Source of the DNA: Collimonas humicola
Lineage (GTDB): Bacteria; Pseudomonadota; Gammaproteobacteria; Burkholderiales; Burkholderiaceae_D
DNA: 64,000 nucleotides
Reading direction: 5' to 3'
NCBI RefSeq assembly: GCF_018304945.1
Contig: NZ_JAGQEE010000003.1
Span: 496,001-560,000 of the forward strand
Position numbers and translations under genes: made by a program. A model generated the notes under the pieces. The model was given only the letters and a program-made list of their open reading frames with translations. It searched no databases and was not told the origin of the DNA. Below, piece by piece: positions 1 through 9,115 of this stretch (position 1 is the stretch's first letter; each line of letters begins with the position of its first letter).

Positions 1-1829
1 CCGCCGGTGATCTTGGTGTACAAGCCGTATTTCTTGGCGACCTGGCCGACCGCGATCAGGCCGTCCGGTGTGACCTCGCCGCCGGCCATGCGCGGCACCA
101 CCGAGTAAGTGCCGTCCTTCTGGATATTGCCCAGGAAGTAGTCGTTGGAATCCTGCAGGCTGGCGTGCTCCTTCTTCAGCACGAAGTCGTTCCAGCACGA
201 TGCCAGGATGCTGGCCGCGACCGGCTTGCAGACATCGCAGCCGAGGCCCTTGCCGTGCTGTTCCAGCAAGGCGGAGAAAGTCTTGATCTGGCCGACCTTC
301 ACCAGATGAAACAGCTCCTGGCGCGAGTAGGGAAAATGCTCGCAGACATGGTTGTTGACAGCCATGCCCTGCTTCTTCATTTCGGCCTTCATGATCTGCG
401 TCACCAGCGGCACGCAGCCGCCGCAGGACGTACCGGCCTTGGTGCAGCTTTTCAGCGCGCCGATGCTGGTGGCGCCGGCGCCGACAGCGGCGCACAGCGC
501 GCCTTTGGAGACATCGTTGCAGGAACAGATCTGCGCCGATTCCGGCAAGGCGTCGACGCCCAGTCCCACCCTCGCCTGGCCGTCGGCCTGCGGCAGGATC
601 AGGAACTCCGGCGACGCCGGCAGCTCGATGCGGTTGAGCATCATCTGCAGCAAGGTGCCGTATTCGCTGGCATCGCCCACCATCACGCCGCCCAGCAGAT
701 ACTTGCCGCATTCGGACACCACGATTTTCTTGTAGATCTGCTTGCGTTCGTCAGTGAATTGATAGGAGCGGCTGCCGGCTTCCTTGCCGTGCGGATCGCC
801 GATGCTGGCGACGTCCACGCCCATCAGCTTGAGCTTGGTGCTCATGTCGGCGCCGGTAAATTCCGGCACGGCAGGGCCGGCGTCCGTGCCGGCGCCGGCG
901 GAGAATTCCGCCGCGATCTGCCTGGCGGCGATGCGCGCCATGTCGTAGCCAGGCGCCACCAGGCCGAATATACGGCCGTTCCACAGCGCGCACTCGCCGA
1001 TCGCGTAAATGTCCGGATCGGAGCTGCGGCAGCTGTTGTCGATGACGATGCCGCCGCGCTCGCCCACTTTCAGGCCGCTGTCGCGCGCCAGCTCGTCGCG
1101 CGGCCGGATGCCGGCCGAGAACACGATCATGTCGGTATCCAGGTGGCTGCCGTCGTCGAAATTCATGCGATGCGTGCCGTTCTTGCCGTCGACGATTTCC
1201 AGCGTGTTCTTTTGCGTATGCGCGGTGACGCCCAGTTCTTCGATTTTCTGGCGCAGGATGCGGCCGCCGCTTTCGTCCACTTGCACCGCCATCAGGCGCG
1301 CGGCGAATTCCACCACGTGAGTCTCCAGCTGCATGTCGCGCAGGGCCTTGGCGCATTCCAGCCCGAGCAGGCCGCCGCCGATCACCACTCCGCTCCTGGA
1401 GCGCTTGCCGCATTCCTGCATCGCTTCCAGGTCTTCGATGGTGCGGTAGACGAAGCAATCCTTGCGCTGGTTGCCGGCCAGGGTCGGCACGAAGGGATAG
1501 GAGCCGGTGGCGATCACCAGCTTGTCGTAAGGCAGCGTTTCGCTGACGCCGTCGAGATTGAAGGCAACGGTCTTGGCGGCGCAGTCGATCATTTGCGCCT
1601 TGGCGTTGAGCTTGAGCCGGATCGCCGTGCGCTCAAAGAAACCCGGTTCCACCAGCGACAAATCCTGCGCCGTTTTGCCGGCAAAGAATTCCGACAGATG
1701 AACGCGGTCGTAGGCCGGACGCGGCTCTTCGCACAATACCGTGACTTCCATGCCGGGCAGATTGCTTTCCGCCAGGCATTCGAGGAATTTGTGGCCAACC
1801 ATGCCGTGGCCGATGACGATGATTTTCAT
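1..1829 (-). CDS. nirB: Nitrite reductase [NAD(P)H] large subunit NirB (3' end outside window)
   Basis: Reduces nitrite to ammonium with NAD(P)H in the cytoplasm. About 609 residues are visible. They start with a dinucleotide-binding fold (MKIIVIGHGMVG) and a second one near residue 150 (GVVIGGGLLGLECA). A BFD-like [2Fe-2S] cysteine cluster follows (CSCNDVSKG ... CTKAGTSCGGCVP, then GLGCDVCKP), and the reading ends as the sulfite/nitrite reductase ferredoxin-like domain begins. The siroheme and 4Fe-4S region lies beyond base 1. The ATG is 25 nt downstream of the nasA stop on the same strand, so the two genes read as one nitrate-assimilation operon. Family assignment is secure; only the C-terminus is missing. 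Confidence 0.95.
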   Translation of the reverse strand, partial: MKIIVIGHGMVGHKFLECLAESNLPGMEVTVLCEEPRPAYDRVHLSEFFAGKTAQDLSLVEPGFFERTAIRLKLNAKAQMIDCAAKTVAFNLDGVSETLPYDKLVIATGSYPFVPTLAGNQRKDCFVYRTIEDLEAMQECGKRSRSGVVIGGGLLGLECAKALRDMQLETHVVEFAARLMAVQVDESGGRILRQKIEELGVTAHTQKNTLEIVDGKNGTHRMNFDDGSHLDTDMIVFSAGIRPRDELARDSGLKVGERGGIVIDNSCRSSDPDIYAIGECALWNGRIFGLVAPGYDMARIAARQIAAEFSAGAGTDAGPAVPEFTGADMSTKLKLMGVDVASIGDPHGKEAGSRSYQFTDERKQIYKKIVVSECGKYLLGGVMVGDASEYGTLLQMMLNRIELPASPEFLILPQADGQARVGLGVDALPESAQICSCNDVSKGALCAAVGAGATSIGALKSCTKAGTSCGGCVPLVTQIMKAEMKKQGMAVNNHVCEHFPYSRQELFHLVKVGQIKTFSALLEQHGKGLGCDVCKPVAASILASCWNDFVLKKEHASLQDSNDYFLGNIQKDGTYSVVPRMAGGEVTPDGLIAVGQVAKKYGLYTKITG

Positions 1830-1854
1830 GTGTTTGTCCCGAATTTGCGTTCCA

Positions 1855-3189
1855 TTACGCGGCGGCGCTGCGGCTGGCCAATGCACTGTCATGCAATTCC
1901 TGTTCCTGTGCTTTGTGGCTTGCGCTGAAGCGCACCGCAATCGCGCACAGGGCGGACAGCGCCACCAGCACGCCCAGCACGCTCAAGGTCTGCTGGGTAT
2001 CGCCCAGTCCCTTCATCAGGAAGCCGGCGGCAACCGCGCCGACATTGCCGCCGGCGCCGATGATGCCGGCCACGCCGCCGAGCGCCTTGCGGTCGATGAA
2101 CGGCACCAGCGCATAAGTGGCGCCGCAAGCCATGTGGGTGAACAGGCCGAAGCTGAGCATGGCGGCCACCGCCAGCAGCGCCGTGCCGGCGTGGGCGAAC
2201 CAGAGCAAGCCCAGGCCCTCGCCCAGCATCAGGACGAACAGCAAGGTAGCGCGGCTGTTGAGGCTCCCACCTGATTTACGGTTGGCCAGCTTGTCCGACA
2301 GCCAGCCGCCCAGCGCCCGCGCAAACAGCGCCAGCAAGCCGAAGCTGGCGGCCGCCATGCCGGCGCTTTTCAGCGACAGGCCGAAATGATCGACGTAATA
2401 GATCGCCGCGATGTTATGGATGAAAATCTCGACGCCGAAGCAGGCGCCGTAAGTGACGAACAGCAGCCACACCCTGTAGTTGGCGCTGGCGGCGCGGAAG
2501 CTGGCCCAGCCGCCCTTCTTGCCTCCCTCCGGCGCGATGCCGCGGGCGCGCATCTCGGCATAATTGCCCTCGGGGCAATCCTGGGTGTAGCGCCAGTAGA
2601 GCGCGGCCATGATCAGCATGAACACGCCCGGCACCAGCAAGGCCAGGCGCCAGCCCATGGCGTTGCTCACGCCCAGCATCAGCATGGCGGCCACCAGCAA
2701 GGGCATCAGGCCCTGGGCCGCACCGCCGCCGCTGTTGCCCCAGCCGGCCGAGGCGGCATTGGCGGTGCCGACCACATTGGGAGCGAACATGACCGAGGTG
2801 TGATACTGGGTGATGACGAAGCTGGCGCCTACCGCCCCTATGCACAGGCGGAAGAACAGGAAGCTTTCGTAGCTCTGCACCATGGCGACGCCGAACACCG
2901 GCAAAGCGCCGATCAGCAGCAAGCCGGTATAGGTCTTGCGCGGGCCGTAGCGGTCGCACAGCGGCCCGACCAGCAGGCGCACCAGTATCGTCACCGCCAC
3001 CGCAGCGATATTGATGTTGGCGATCTGTTCCATGCTCAAGCCGAGCTGTCCCTTGATCAGCGGCATCAGCGGCGCGCAGGCGAACCAGGCGAAGAAACAG
3101 ACGAAGAAGGCCATCCAGGTCAAGTGGAAGGCGCGCATCTGCGGCGTGCGCAGGCTGAAGAGCTGGATGCTGGTCGCTTTGCTGGTCAT
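1855..3189 (-). CDS. nasA: MFS nitrate/nitrite transporter (NNP family)
   Basis: 444-residue, 12-segment major facilitator porter that imports nitrate or nitrite. Two glycine-rich nitrate signature segments typical of the NarK/NasA group are visible (GWGNSGGGAAQG in the middle, and GIIGAGGNVGAVAAGF near the end). The reading frame is open up to 3240, but the ATG at 3189 (MTSKATSIQLF) is preferred because the extra upstream codons lie in the leader terminator. It is first in the operon with nirB, which points to assimilation rather than respiration. Expression is probably set by nitrogen status through the sigma-54-type promoter and the leader hairpins upstream. Confidence 0.92.
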   Translation of the reverse strand: MTSKATSIQLFSLRTPQMRAFHLTWMAFFVCFFAWFACAPLMPLIKGQLGLSMEQIANINIAAVAVTILVRLLVGPLCDRYGPRKTYTGLLLIGALPVFGVAMVQSYESFLFFRLCIGAVGASFVITQYHTSVMFAPNVVGTANAASAGWGNSGGGAAQGLMPLLVAAMLMLGVSNAMGWRLALLVPGVFMLIMAALYWRYTQDCPEGNYAEMRARGIAPEGGKKGGWASFRAASANYRVWLLFVTYGACFGVEIFIHNIAAIYYVDHFGLSLKSAGMAAASFGLLALFARALGGWLSDKLANRKSGGSLNSRATLLFVLMLGEGLGLLWFAHAGTALLAVAAMLSFGLFTHMACGATYALVPFIDRKALGGVAGIIGAGGNVGAVAAGFLMKGLGDTQQTLSVLGVLVALSALCAIAVRFSASHKAQEQELHDSALASRSAAA

Positions 3190-3211
3190 GTCGGTCACCG
3201 TGTTTGTCTTG

Positions 3212-3270
3212 AAAAACAAAAAGGCGTCCTCCCGGCCCAACCGCGATTGCAGTCAAGCCAGGAGGACGCC
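3212..3270 (-). terminator. Leader terminator/attenuator upstream of nasA
   Basis: On the minus strand a long hairpin with outer arms GGCGTCCTCC and GGAGGACGCC, extended inward by GGCTTGACTGC paired with GCGGTTGGGCC around an AATC tetraloop, is followed at once by TTTTTGTTTTT. This is an intrinsic terminator placed about 22 nt before the nasA start codon. A strong terminator inside a leader implies regulated read-through. Nitrate-responsive antitermination by an ANTAR protein (NasR/NasT type) is the known mechanism in comparable nas leaders. Confidence 0.8.
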
Positions 3271-3278
3271 TTTGTCCG

Positions 3279-3300
3279 GCAGATCCATCGTTGGACCTGC
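3279..3300 (-). promoter_or_regulatory. Hexaloop hairpin, candidate ANTAR-protein target in the nas leader
   Basis: Minus-strand hairpin with 8-bp stem GCAGGTCC / GGATCTGC (one G-U pair) closing the six-base loop AACGAT. The loop has A at position 1 and G at position 4, the two bases conserved in RNA hairpins bound by ANTAR antiterminators. It sits just 5' of the terminator. ANTAR targets usually have two such hairpins; I could not find a clean second hexaloop, so the assignment is plausible but incomplete. Confidence 0.6.
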
Positions 3301-3341
3301 GTAAGAATTTTTCGGATCGCCATTGATCCTGCCAAGTGATG

Positions 3342-3357
3342 AGCAAAGCCCGTGCCA
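3342..3357 (-). promoter_or_regulatory. Sigma-54-type promoter for nasA-nirB
   Basis: Minus-strand TGGCACGGGCTTTGCT matches the -24/-12 sigma-54 consensus (TGGCAC-N5-TTGCW) at every conserved base. Transcription would start near 3331, giving a leader of about 140 nt that contains the hexaloop hairpin and the terminator. This fits NtrC-controlled nitrate assimilation. Partial NtrC-like half sites (TGCACCA) are seen around 3450-3465 but no clean dyad. The rest of 3190-3563 holds no gene. Confidence 0.85.
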
Positions 3358-3563
3358 CCCGCCTCCACCTGCGGTTTCCGGGGATTCGCAGGGAAAGCTT
3401 GCCAGACCGGCAAACAAAACACGCTCCGCGAAGGTGCGGCGCGCCTGCAATTGGTGCAGCGCACACTTTTCTAGTGCGACTTGCCTAGAATGAATGGAAA
3501 CACTTCCCCTATACTTGGCGACGCTTTCATCCTGTCCCCATCTCCAAGTGCGAGGTAGCGCCG

Positions 3564-5057
3564 ATGTTCAAGGAATACGCCGATTACGACGCCAGCGGCC
3601 TGGCCGCCCTGGTTGCCAGCCGCGAGGTTGCCGCCGGCGAATTGCTGGAAGCGGCGCTGGCGCGCGCGGCCGCGGTCAATCCGGCCATCAACGCCATCTG
3701 CATCCCGATGGAAGAGATCGGCCGCCAGCGCGCGCAGCAGGAACTGCGCGGACCGTTCGCCGGCGTGCCCTTCCTGATCAAGGATATCGTCCAGGACTAT
3801 GCCGGCGTAGCCGCCACCAGCGGCTGCCGCGCCCTGCGCCGGCATGTGCCGTCACAGCATGCCGCCATCGTCCAGCGCTTCCTCGACGCCGGCCTGGTCA
3901 TCTTCGGCAAGACCGCCACCCCTGAATTCGCGCTGAAGGGCGTCACCGAGCCGCTGCTGTGGGGCGCCACCCGCAATCCCTGGGATCTGCAGCGCACTCC
4001 CGGCGGTTCATCCGGCGGCGCTGCCGCAGCGGTAGCGGCCGGCATCGTGCCGGCGGCCGGGGCGGCGGATGGCGGCGGTTCGATCCGGATCCCGGCATCC
4101 TACTGCGGCCTGTTCGGACTGCGGCCCTCGCGCGGCCGGGTGCCGGCGGGACCGGGCCATGCAGAATTCTGGGACGGCGCCTCCAGCGACCATGTGCTGA
4201 CGCGCAGCGTGCGCGATTCGGCGCGCCTGCTCGATGCGATCGGCGGCGCAGACGTCGGCGCGCCCTTTGCCATCACTGCGCCGGAACGTCCTTATGCCGA
4301 TGAAATAGCACGGCCGCCGGGCAAGCTGCGGATCGGCTATTGCACGCAATCGCCGCTGGGCACGCCGGTGCACCCAGAATGCGCGCAGGCCGTCATGCAA
4401 GCCGCCGGACTGCTGGCCGGCCTGGGACATGAAGTGGAACCGGCCCAGCCGGAGATCGACGGCCACGCGCTGGCGCGTAGTTTCATCACCATGTATTTCG
4501 GCCAGACCGCCGCCGGCATCGCCCATATCAAGCAGCTCACCGGCGCCGGCAACAGCGGCTTCGAACTGGAGTCGCGCATACTGGCGCTGATCGGCCGCAC
4601 CATCAGCGCCGGCGAGTACGTGCGCGAACGCGAGCGCTGGAACGACTACGCGCGGGCGCTGGGGCGCTTCCATCAGCGCTACGATCTGTACCTGACGCCA
4701 ACCACCGCGCAGCCGCCCTGCCGCATCGGCGAACAGGATACGCCGCCTTTGCAGCGCGCTGCGGCCAAGCTGGTGCTGGCCCTTGGCGCCGGCAACCTGC
4801 TGATCAAGAGCGGCATGGTTGAGGATCTGGTCCAGACCAGCCTGCAAGCAGTGCCGTTCACCCAGCTCTCCAACCTGACCGGCACGCCCAGCATGTCGGT
4901 CCCCTTGCATTGGGCCGCCACCGCAGGCTCGGCAGAACCGCTGCCCTATGGCGTGCAGTTTGTCGCCCGCTTCGGCGATGAAGCCACCTTGCTGCGGCTG
5001 GCTGCGCAGCTGGAGCAGGCGCAGCCCTGGCAGCAGCGGCGCCCTCCGATTGCCTAG
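3564..5057 (+). CDS. Amidase signature family hydrolase
   Basis: 497 residues. The amidase signature is complete: the catalytic lysine lies in FLIKDI near residue 75, and the Gly/Ser-rich segment ([14 protein letters not shown]) with [12 protein letters not shown] supplies the two serines of the Ser-cisSer-Lys triad. Members hydrolyse small or cyclic amides; the substrate cannot be read from sequence. No GatB/GatC partner is present, so it is not the Glu-tRNA amidotransferase subunit. The ATG at 3564 has GAGGTAG about 8 nt upstream. The gene is divergent from the nas operon and its stop overlaps the convergent LysE gene by 4 nt. Confidence 0.9.
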   Translation: MFKEYADYDASGLAALVASREVAAGELLEAALARAAAVNPAINAICIPMEEIGRQRAQQELRGPFAGVPFLIKDIVQDYAGVAATSGCRALRRHVPSQHAAIVQRFLDAGLVIFGKTATPEFALKGVTEPLLWGATRNPWDLQRTPGGSSGGAAAAVAAGIVPAAGAADGGGSIRIPASYCGLFGLRPSRGRVPAGPGHAEFWDGASSDHVLTRSVRDSARLLDAIGGADVGAPFAITAPERPYADEIARPPGKLRIGYCTQSPLGTPVHPECAQAVMQAAGLLAGLGHEVEPAQPEIDGHALARSFITMYFGQTAAGIAHIKQLTGAGNSGFELESRILALIGRTISAGEYVRERERWNDYARALGRFHQRYDLYLTPTTAQPPCRIGEQDTPPLQRAAAKLVLALGAGNLLIKSGMVEDLVQTSLQAVPFTQLSNLTGTPSMSVPLHWAATAGSAEPLPYGVQFVARFGDEATLLRLAAQLEQAQPWQQRRPPIA

Positions 5058-5698
5058 ATCGCCTGCCAGCCCTCGATTCCGGTGAAGATTGCCGCGCCTA
5101 TCAGCAGCAGGCCGATCAGGCGGCCGGCAATCGCGCCGCCGCGCGGATAGGCGTCGAACCAGCCGCTGGCTTTGCTGGACAGCAGCGCCAGGCCGCCGTA
5201 CACCGCAGCCTGGGTCAGCCAGGTGATGACGCCCAGCACCAGCGCCTGGCTCCAGATCGGACCGGCGCCGATTTTCAGGAACTGCGGAAAGATCGCCAGC
5301 ATGAAGACGTAGGCTTTCGGATTCAGCAAGCTGGTCATCATGGCCTGGAAGAAGGTCATGGCCGGCGCCTTGGCGCCCGGCTGCTGTGCGGTGGAAACGA
5401 TGCGGAAGGCGTTCTCGCTGCGCAGCAGCGACCAGCCGATCCAGGCGATATAGCAGGCGCCGGCCAGCAGCACCAGGTTGAACAGCGCCGGCCACAGTTT
5501 CAGGATGACGGCAATGCCCAGCATCGCCATGACGACGTGACAGACGCCGCCGGCGATGATCCCGGCCACCGCCGCCAGGCCGGAGCGGCGGCCGCCCACC
5601 AGCGCGCTCGCCATCACGAAGGCCATGTCCAGCCCGGGCAGGACGATGACGCCGAATACGATCATGAAATATAGCCAGAGATTGACGGATTGGTTCAT
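5054..5698 (-). CDS. LysE/RhtB family amino-acid exporter
   Basis: 214 residues with about six hydrophobic segments, the usual size for LysE/RhtB exporters that export amino acids or homoserine lactone-like compounds by proton antiport in the inner membrane. The N-terminal segment (VFGVIVLPGLDMAFVMASAL) and the following glycine-rich stretch fit the family pattern (PGP-like motif, here PGL). It stands alone, convergent with the amidase. The actual substrate is unknown. Confidence 0.85.
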   Translation of the reverse strand: MNQSVNLWLYFMIVFGVIVLPGLDMAFVMASALVGGRRSGLAAVAGIIAGGVCHVVMAMLGIAVILKLWPALFNLVLLAGACYIAWIGWSLLRSENAFRIVSTAQQPGAKAPAMTFFQAMMTSLLNPKAYVFMLAIFPQFLKIGAGPIWSQALVLGVITWLTQAAVYGGLALLSSKASGWFDAYPRGGAIAGRLIGLLLIGAAIFTGIEGWQAI

Positions 5699-5794
5699 TT
5701 TGAAAGCTCCAGGCGATCGGCGGCTGAAGCCGCCTGGTCAGATTGAGTGAATTGTCTTTGGGATCGGCTGCACATGACCGGAGTCGAGTCCGCG

Positions 5795-6625
5795 CTATTG
5801 CGGCAGCCAGCGCAAGCGCGAGCGTCTGGCGGGATCAAGGATGACCGTCTCCGGCTCCGCCCTGAGCAAGCCGCCGGCGGCCAATTCCTTGGCGGCACGC
5901 TCGGCCAGCGGACTGAATTTACTTTCCAGCAGCTGATTATCCTGGGCCAGACCCAGCCACACCAGATAGGGCCCGTCAGTCCTGACCGGCAGCTGCGGGA
6001 AATTATTGCCGGCGTCCAGCGTCGCCAGCACGCCGGCCTGGCGCATGCCGGCTTCCCTGTAGCCGGCAAAGCTGGCAGCCGCCTGTTGCGCAAAGCGCTC
6101 CACGCTGCCTGGCTTGAGCGCAAATATCTGCGCAACGACGACGCCGCCCGCTCCTTCCAGCTCCCGGACCGGATCGACTGCCGGCAGAACGGTCACGCCG
6201 CTGTCCGGATCCAGGGGACGCAGCAGCAGCACATTGTCGCTGTCGACGATCAAGTCGTTCAACGTGGTCCTGTGCTCTTTCCACACCGCCCCGTAGTAGA
6301 ACGCGGCATTGGCGACAGCCCTGGCATCCATGTTCTTGAAGCCGCGCAGCCAGGTAAAGGCCTCCACATTCTTGCGTTCGAAAAACTGGCCGAAGGCGAT
6401 CGCTCCCAGCTGCTGGAAAGCTTCCGGAAAATAGCTTTCAAAGTAAGCGGCGAAATCCGCCCGGCGGCCCGGCTTGATCTGATAGCGGCGCAACTCGATG
6501 ACCTGGAAATCGTTGGGATGGCTGATGTTTTTCATGGCGATGGGCTCGGTGTTTGTCGATATTTGCGCCGATGGCGCAACGTTGATTGCCAGACCAAGGA
6601 TTAATCCGACGATAAGTCTTCGCAT
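5795..6625 (-). CDS. NIPSNAP family protein
   Basis: 276 residues, two dimeric alpha/beta-barrel (NIPSNAP-like) repeats. The first begins at about residue 40 (QVIELRRYQIKPG) and the second near residue 165 (ALKPGSVERFAQQ). The first 21 residues look like a signal peptide ending APSAQ. An internal ATG at 6535 (MKNISHPNDF) would give a cytosolic protein instead, and cannot be excluded. NIPSNAP proteins have no firmly established biochemical role. It is divergent from the WYL regulator at 6722, which is therefore its likely regulator. Confidence 0.75.
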   Translation of the reverse strand: MRRLIVGLILGLAINVAPSAQISTNTEPIAMKNISHPNDFQVIELRRYQIKPGRRADFAAYFESYFPEAFQQLGAIAFGQFFERKNVEAFTWLRGFKNMDARAVANAAFYYGAVWKEHRTTLNDLIVDSDNVLLLRPLDPDSGVTVLPAVDPVRELEGAGGVVVAQIFALKPGSVERFAQQAAASFAGYREAGMRQAGVLATLDAGNNFPQLPVRTDGPYLVWLGLAQDNQLLESKFSPLAERAAKELAAGGLLRAEPETVILDPARRSRLRWLPQ

Positions 6626-6721
6626 GCTGTTCCTCCGGCTGGATGGGTTTTTGTGGCTGAAATCGAAGATAAATGAGATTTAGGACAGAATTCGCCCTAT
6701 ATTTAAATTATCCTGTGAAAC

Positions 6722-7672
6722 ATGTACCACCCGACCACACGCGTGCTGGCAGTGCTGGAACTGCTGCAAACCCATGGCCGCATGAGCGGGGCCGAGATGG
6801 CTGCGCGCCTGGAAATCGACGGCCGCACCCTGCGCCGCTATATCGTGACGCTGGAAGAAATGGGGATTCCGATCACTACCGAGCGCGGCCGCCACGGCGG
6901 CTATGCGCTGATGGCCGGCTTCAAGCTGCCGCCCATGATGTTTACCGACGACGAGGCGCTGGCCCTGGCCATAGGCTTGCTGGCGGCGCGCAGCCTGGGG
7001 CTGGCCGAGGCGGCGCCGGCGGTGGCCAGCGCCCAGGCCAAGCTGGAACGGATCATGCCGGCCAACCTGAAACGGCGCGTCAGCGCCGTCGACGAAACGG
7101 TCAGGCTCGATCTGTCGCAAGCGACCTCGCCCGACAATAATGCCGCGCTGATTACCCTCAGCGCCGCCGCGCAAAACCGCCAGCGGGTGCACCTGCATTA
7201 CCGCAGCGCCCAGGGCGACGACAGCGAGCGCGACTTCGACGCTTACGGGCTGGCGTATCGCGGCGGCCGCTGGTATGTGGCGGGCATGTGCCATCTGCGC
7301 AAGGATGTGCGTTCGTTCCGCCTGGACCGGGTGAGGCAGGTGCAACTGCTGGCGCAGCAGTTTACGCGGCCGCCGGCGTTCGACGCCCTGGCTCATCTGT
7401 CATTTTCGGTGGCCACCATCCCGCGCGCCTTTGCCGTCGAGGTGCTGCTCAAGACCGACCTGATATCGGCGCGCGAGCATCTGTTCGACGCTATCGGCAT
7501 TTTTGAACAAACCGAGGAAGGCGTGCTGTTGCATAACCAGTCCGACGATCTCGACTGGTTTGCACGGCAGCTGGCGCGCCTGCCGTTTGCGTTTGAAATC
7601 CGTCAGCCGCCGGCGCTGCGCGACGCCGTCAGGCTCTGCGCGCAGAGATTATTGTCGCTGGTAAAAAAATAA
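6722..7672 (+). CDS. WYL-domain transcriptional regulator (YafY type)
   Basis: 316 residues. An N-terminal winged helix-turn-helix (about residues 5-60: GRMSGAEMAARLEIDGRTLRRYIVTL, interrupted here only by citation) is followed by a WYL ligand-binding domain from about residue 140 (RVHLHYRS ... GLAYRGGRWYVAGMC) and a C-terminal WCX region. WYL proteins sense small ligands and usually control the adjacent gene; here that is the divergent NIPSNAP gene, 96 bp away. A similar but shorter WYL regulator lies at 42111-42818. Confidence 0.85.
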   Translation: MYHPTTRVLAVLELLQTHGRMSGAEMAARLEIDGRTLRRYIVTLEEMGIPITTERGRHGGYALMAGFKLPPMMFTDDEALALAIGLLAARSLGLAEAAPAVASAQAKLERIMPANLKRRVSAVDETVRLDLSQATSPDNNAALITLSAAAQNRQRVHLHYRSAQGDDSERDFDAYGLAYRGGRWYVAGMCHLRKDVRSFRLDRVRQVQLLAQQFTRPPAFDALAHLSFSVATIPRAFAVEVLLKTDLISAREHLFDAIGIFEQTEEGVLLHNQSDDLDWFARQLARLPFAFEIRQPPALRDAVRLCAQRLLSLVKK

Positions 7673-7891
7673 AGCGGGCTTGCGCCGACGCCTGCCAATA
7701 GTGACAGTATTCCTGCGCGGCGCGGCGCAGTAGACTGATCCGTATAGCGATTCGCCGCTTTACGTTTCTCCACAGAACAACAAGGATGAGGAAAAAACAT
7801 CGTTTGAGGCCTTAAAACACCGCTGTTACACGAGTTTGGGGACATCTACGTGATATCCTGAGCGTTCTAAAACACACCGCATTTGTTGTCA

Positions 7892-8338
7892 ATGAATACA
7901 CCTGTTGCTGCTGCTACTCCCAACCCTGTTCAAACCGCCCGCGTCCTGCTCAAGGACCTCCAGGAAAAATACGCAGTATTCCGCGATTACCTGCCGTTAG
8001 CGATCGGCATCGACAAGCAACTCATCGCCCTGTCGCCTGAAATCAACCGCAAGACCTTGCGCATCGCTCTTGGCATGCACACCAACTCGCTGCGCTATCT
8101 CAAGGGCATGGAGAAGGCGACGCACCGCTTCGACCTGGAAGGCAACAGCACGGACGAGGTCACCGAGGTGCATCGCACCCACGCCACCGAAACCCTGCGC
8201 GAGCGTTTCAAGAAAAATGCAGAGCAGCGCAAGCTGCAGCGCGCCGCGGAAGCGGCCCAGCAGGCTGCTGAAAAAGCAGCGGCGCAGCATGCGGAAAAGC
8301 TCAGCCAGCTTACTGCAAAGTTCTCCCGCAACCGCTGA
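7892..8338 (+). CDS. ProQ/FinO-domain RNA-binding protein
   Basis: 148 residues. The ProQ/FinO domain spans about residues 15-110 (LQEKYAVFRDYLPLAIGIDKQL ends; KTLRIALGMHTNSLRYLKGM follows) and is followed by a Lys/Ala/Gln-rich helical tail (QRKLQRAAEAAQQAAEKAA). These proteins are RNA chaperones that bind structured sRNAs and mRNA 3' ends. The ATG at 7892 is preferred to an upstream TTG. The gene is monocistronic, with 165 nt to a convergent transposase-like fragment; no RNA partner is visible nearby. Confidence 0.88.
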   Translation: MNTPVAAATPNPVQTARVLLKDLQEKYAVFRDYLPLAIGIDKQLIALSPEINRKTLRIALGMHTNSLRYLKGMEKATHRFDLEGNSTDEVTEVHRTHATETLRERFKKNAEQRKLQRAAEAAQQAAEKAAAQHAEKLSQLTAKFSRNR

Positions 8339-8503
8339 TGCAGCCGCAGCCGGGCTGGCTTGCACAAGCCGGTCCGGCCGGCGCGACATGGCCAGCAACG
8401 TGCCTGGCCTGGGCACCCCCCTCAAACGATGATAACGGTAACAGGCTGATGCAATGACGCGCGCCATTCCTCTCGTCTTTGCGCTGCCGGGAAGAACGCA
8501 GAA

Positions 8504-8962
8504 TCATTTATGCGTCAGCTGCCAAATCCAGTTGCCGTCCGCATCCTCTTTTTCCTCGCCTGGAATACAACGCCTGGATGAAGCCGCTCCGCTCAGCAAG
8601 GCCTTGTAGGCAATCTTGTTTTGCTTGTTGATGAGCCTTTGCGCCGCACGCCGGGTGTAGCCGTCGCCAAAGGCAACAATGGCGTTCAGCATTTCCCGTA
8701 GTTCCTCATCTTCGCTCACCTGCTTTGCTATCTGGCGCCAGACGTCGGCCTGGTTCCAGCGCATGAAGCGCACATAGGAAGTTTGCCAGCGGCCGAAAGC
8801 AGGCGGCAAGGCCGACCACTTGGCGCGCCTGCCCACTACCCACAGCACCGCCCGCAGGAACAAGCGGTTGTCGCGGCCGCTGGCGCCCGGATCATTATCT
8901 CCTCCTAGCAGCAGGGGCCGCAATTTTTGCCAATGCTCGTCTCGAAGATCCATATCCTGCAT
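8504..8962 (-). CDS. IS5-family transposase N-terminal domain protein (no DDE domain)
   Basis: 152 residues resembling the DUF4096 domain that precedes the DDE domain in IS5-group transposases (LRDEHWQKLRPLL, ALPPAFGRWQTSYVRFMRW, DVWRQIA). The usual catalytic DDE half is absent; in its place is a charged tail ending in a stop. No terminal inverted repeats or target duplication were seen. Either it is a remnant of an insertion sequence or a stand-alone DNA-binding protein derived from one. A second ATG at 8953 is equally possible as start. Confidence 0.6.
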   Translation of the reverse strand: MQDMDLRDEHWQKLRPLLLGGDNDPGASGRDNRLFLRAVLWVVGRRAKWSALPPAFGRWQTSYVRFMRWNQADVWRQIAKQVSEDEELREMLNAIVAFGDGYTRRAAQRLINKQNKIAYKALLSGAASSRRCIPGEEKEDADGNWIWQLTHK

Positions 8963-9115
8963 ATCGCGCTCTGATGGTGGCTATCAAAATTGATTACTCC
9001 ATTCTTGATCATTTCCGAAAAAAAAATGCGTAAGAGATTGCTGAATTGCCCAGGCACAGCCACCCGTCCCGCAGCTGTTTCCGATGTGCGGACAAGTGTT
9101 TGCAGGACTGCCCTG

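Noticed and set aside
165-1928. 587-residue plus-strand reading frame
   Set aside because: It lies antisense to nirB, has low-complexity Arg/Ala/His composition and no family features; a shadow of a GC-rich gene.
3223-3270. Second ANTAR hexaloop within the terminator stem
   Set aside because: The inner stem closes on an AATC tetraloop; no register gives a closed six-base loop with A1 and G4.
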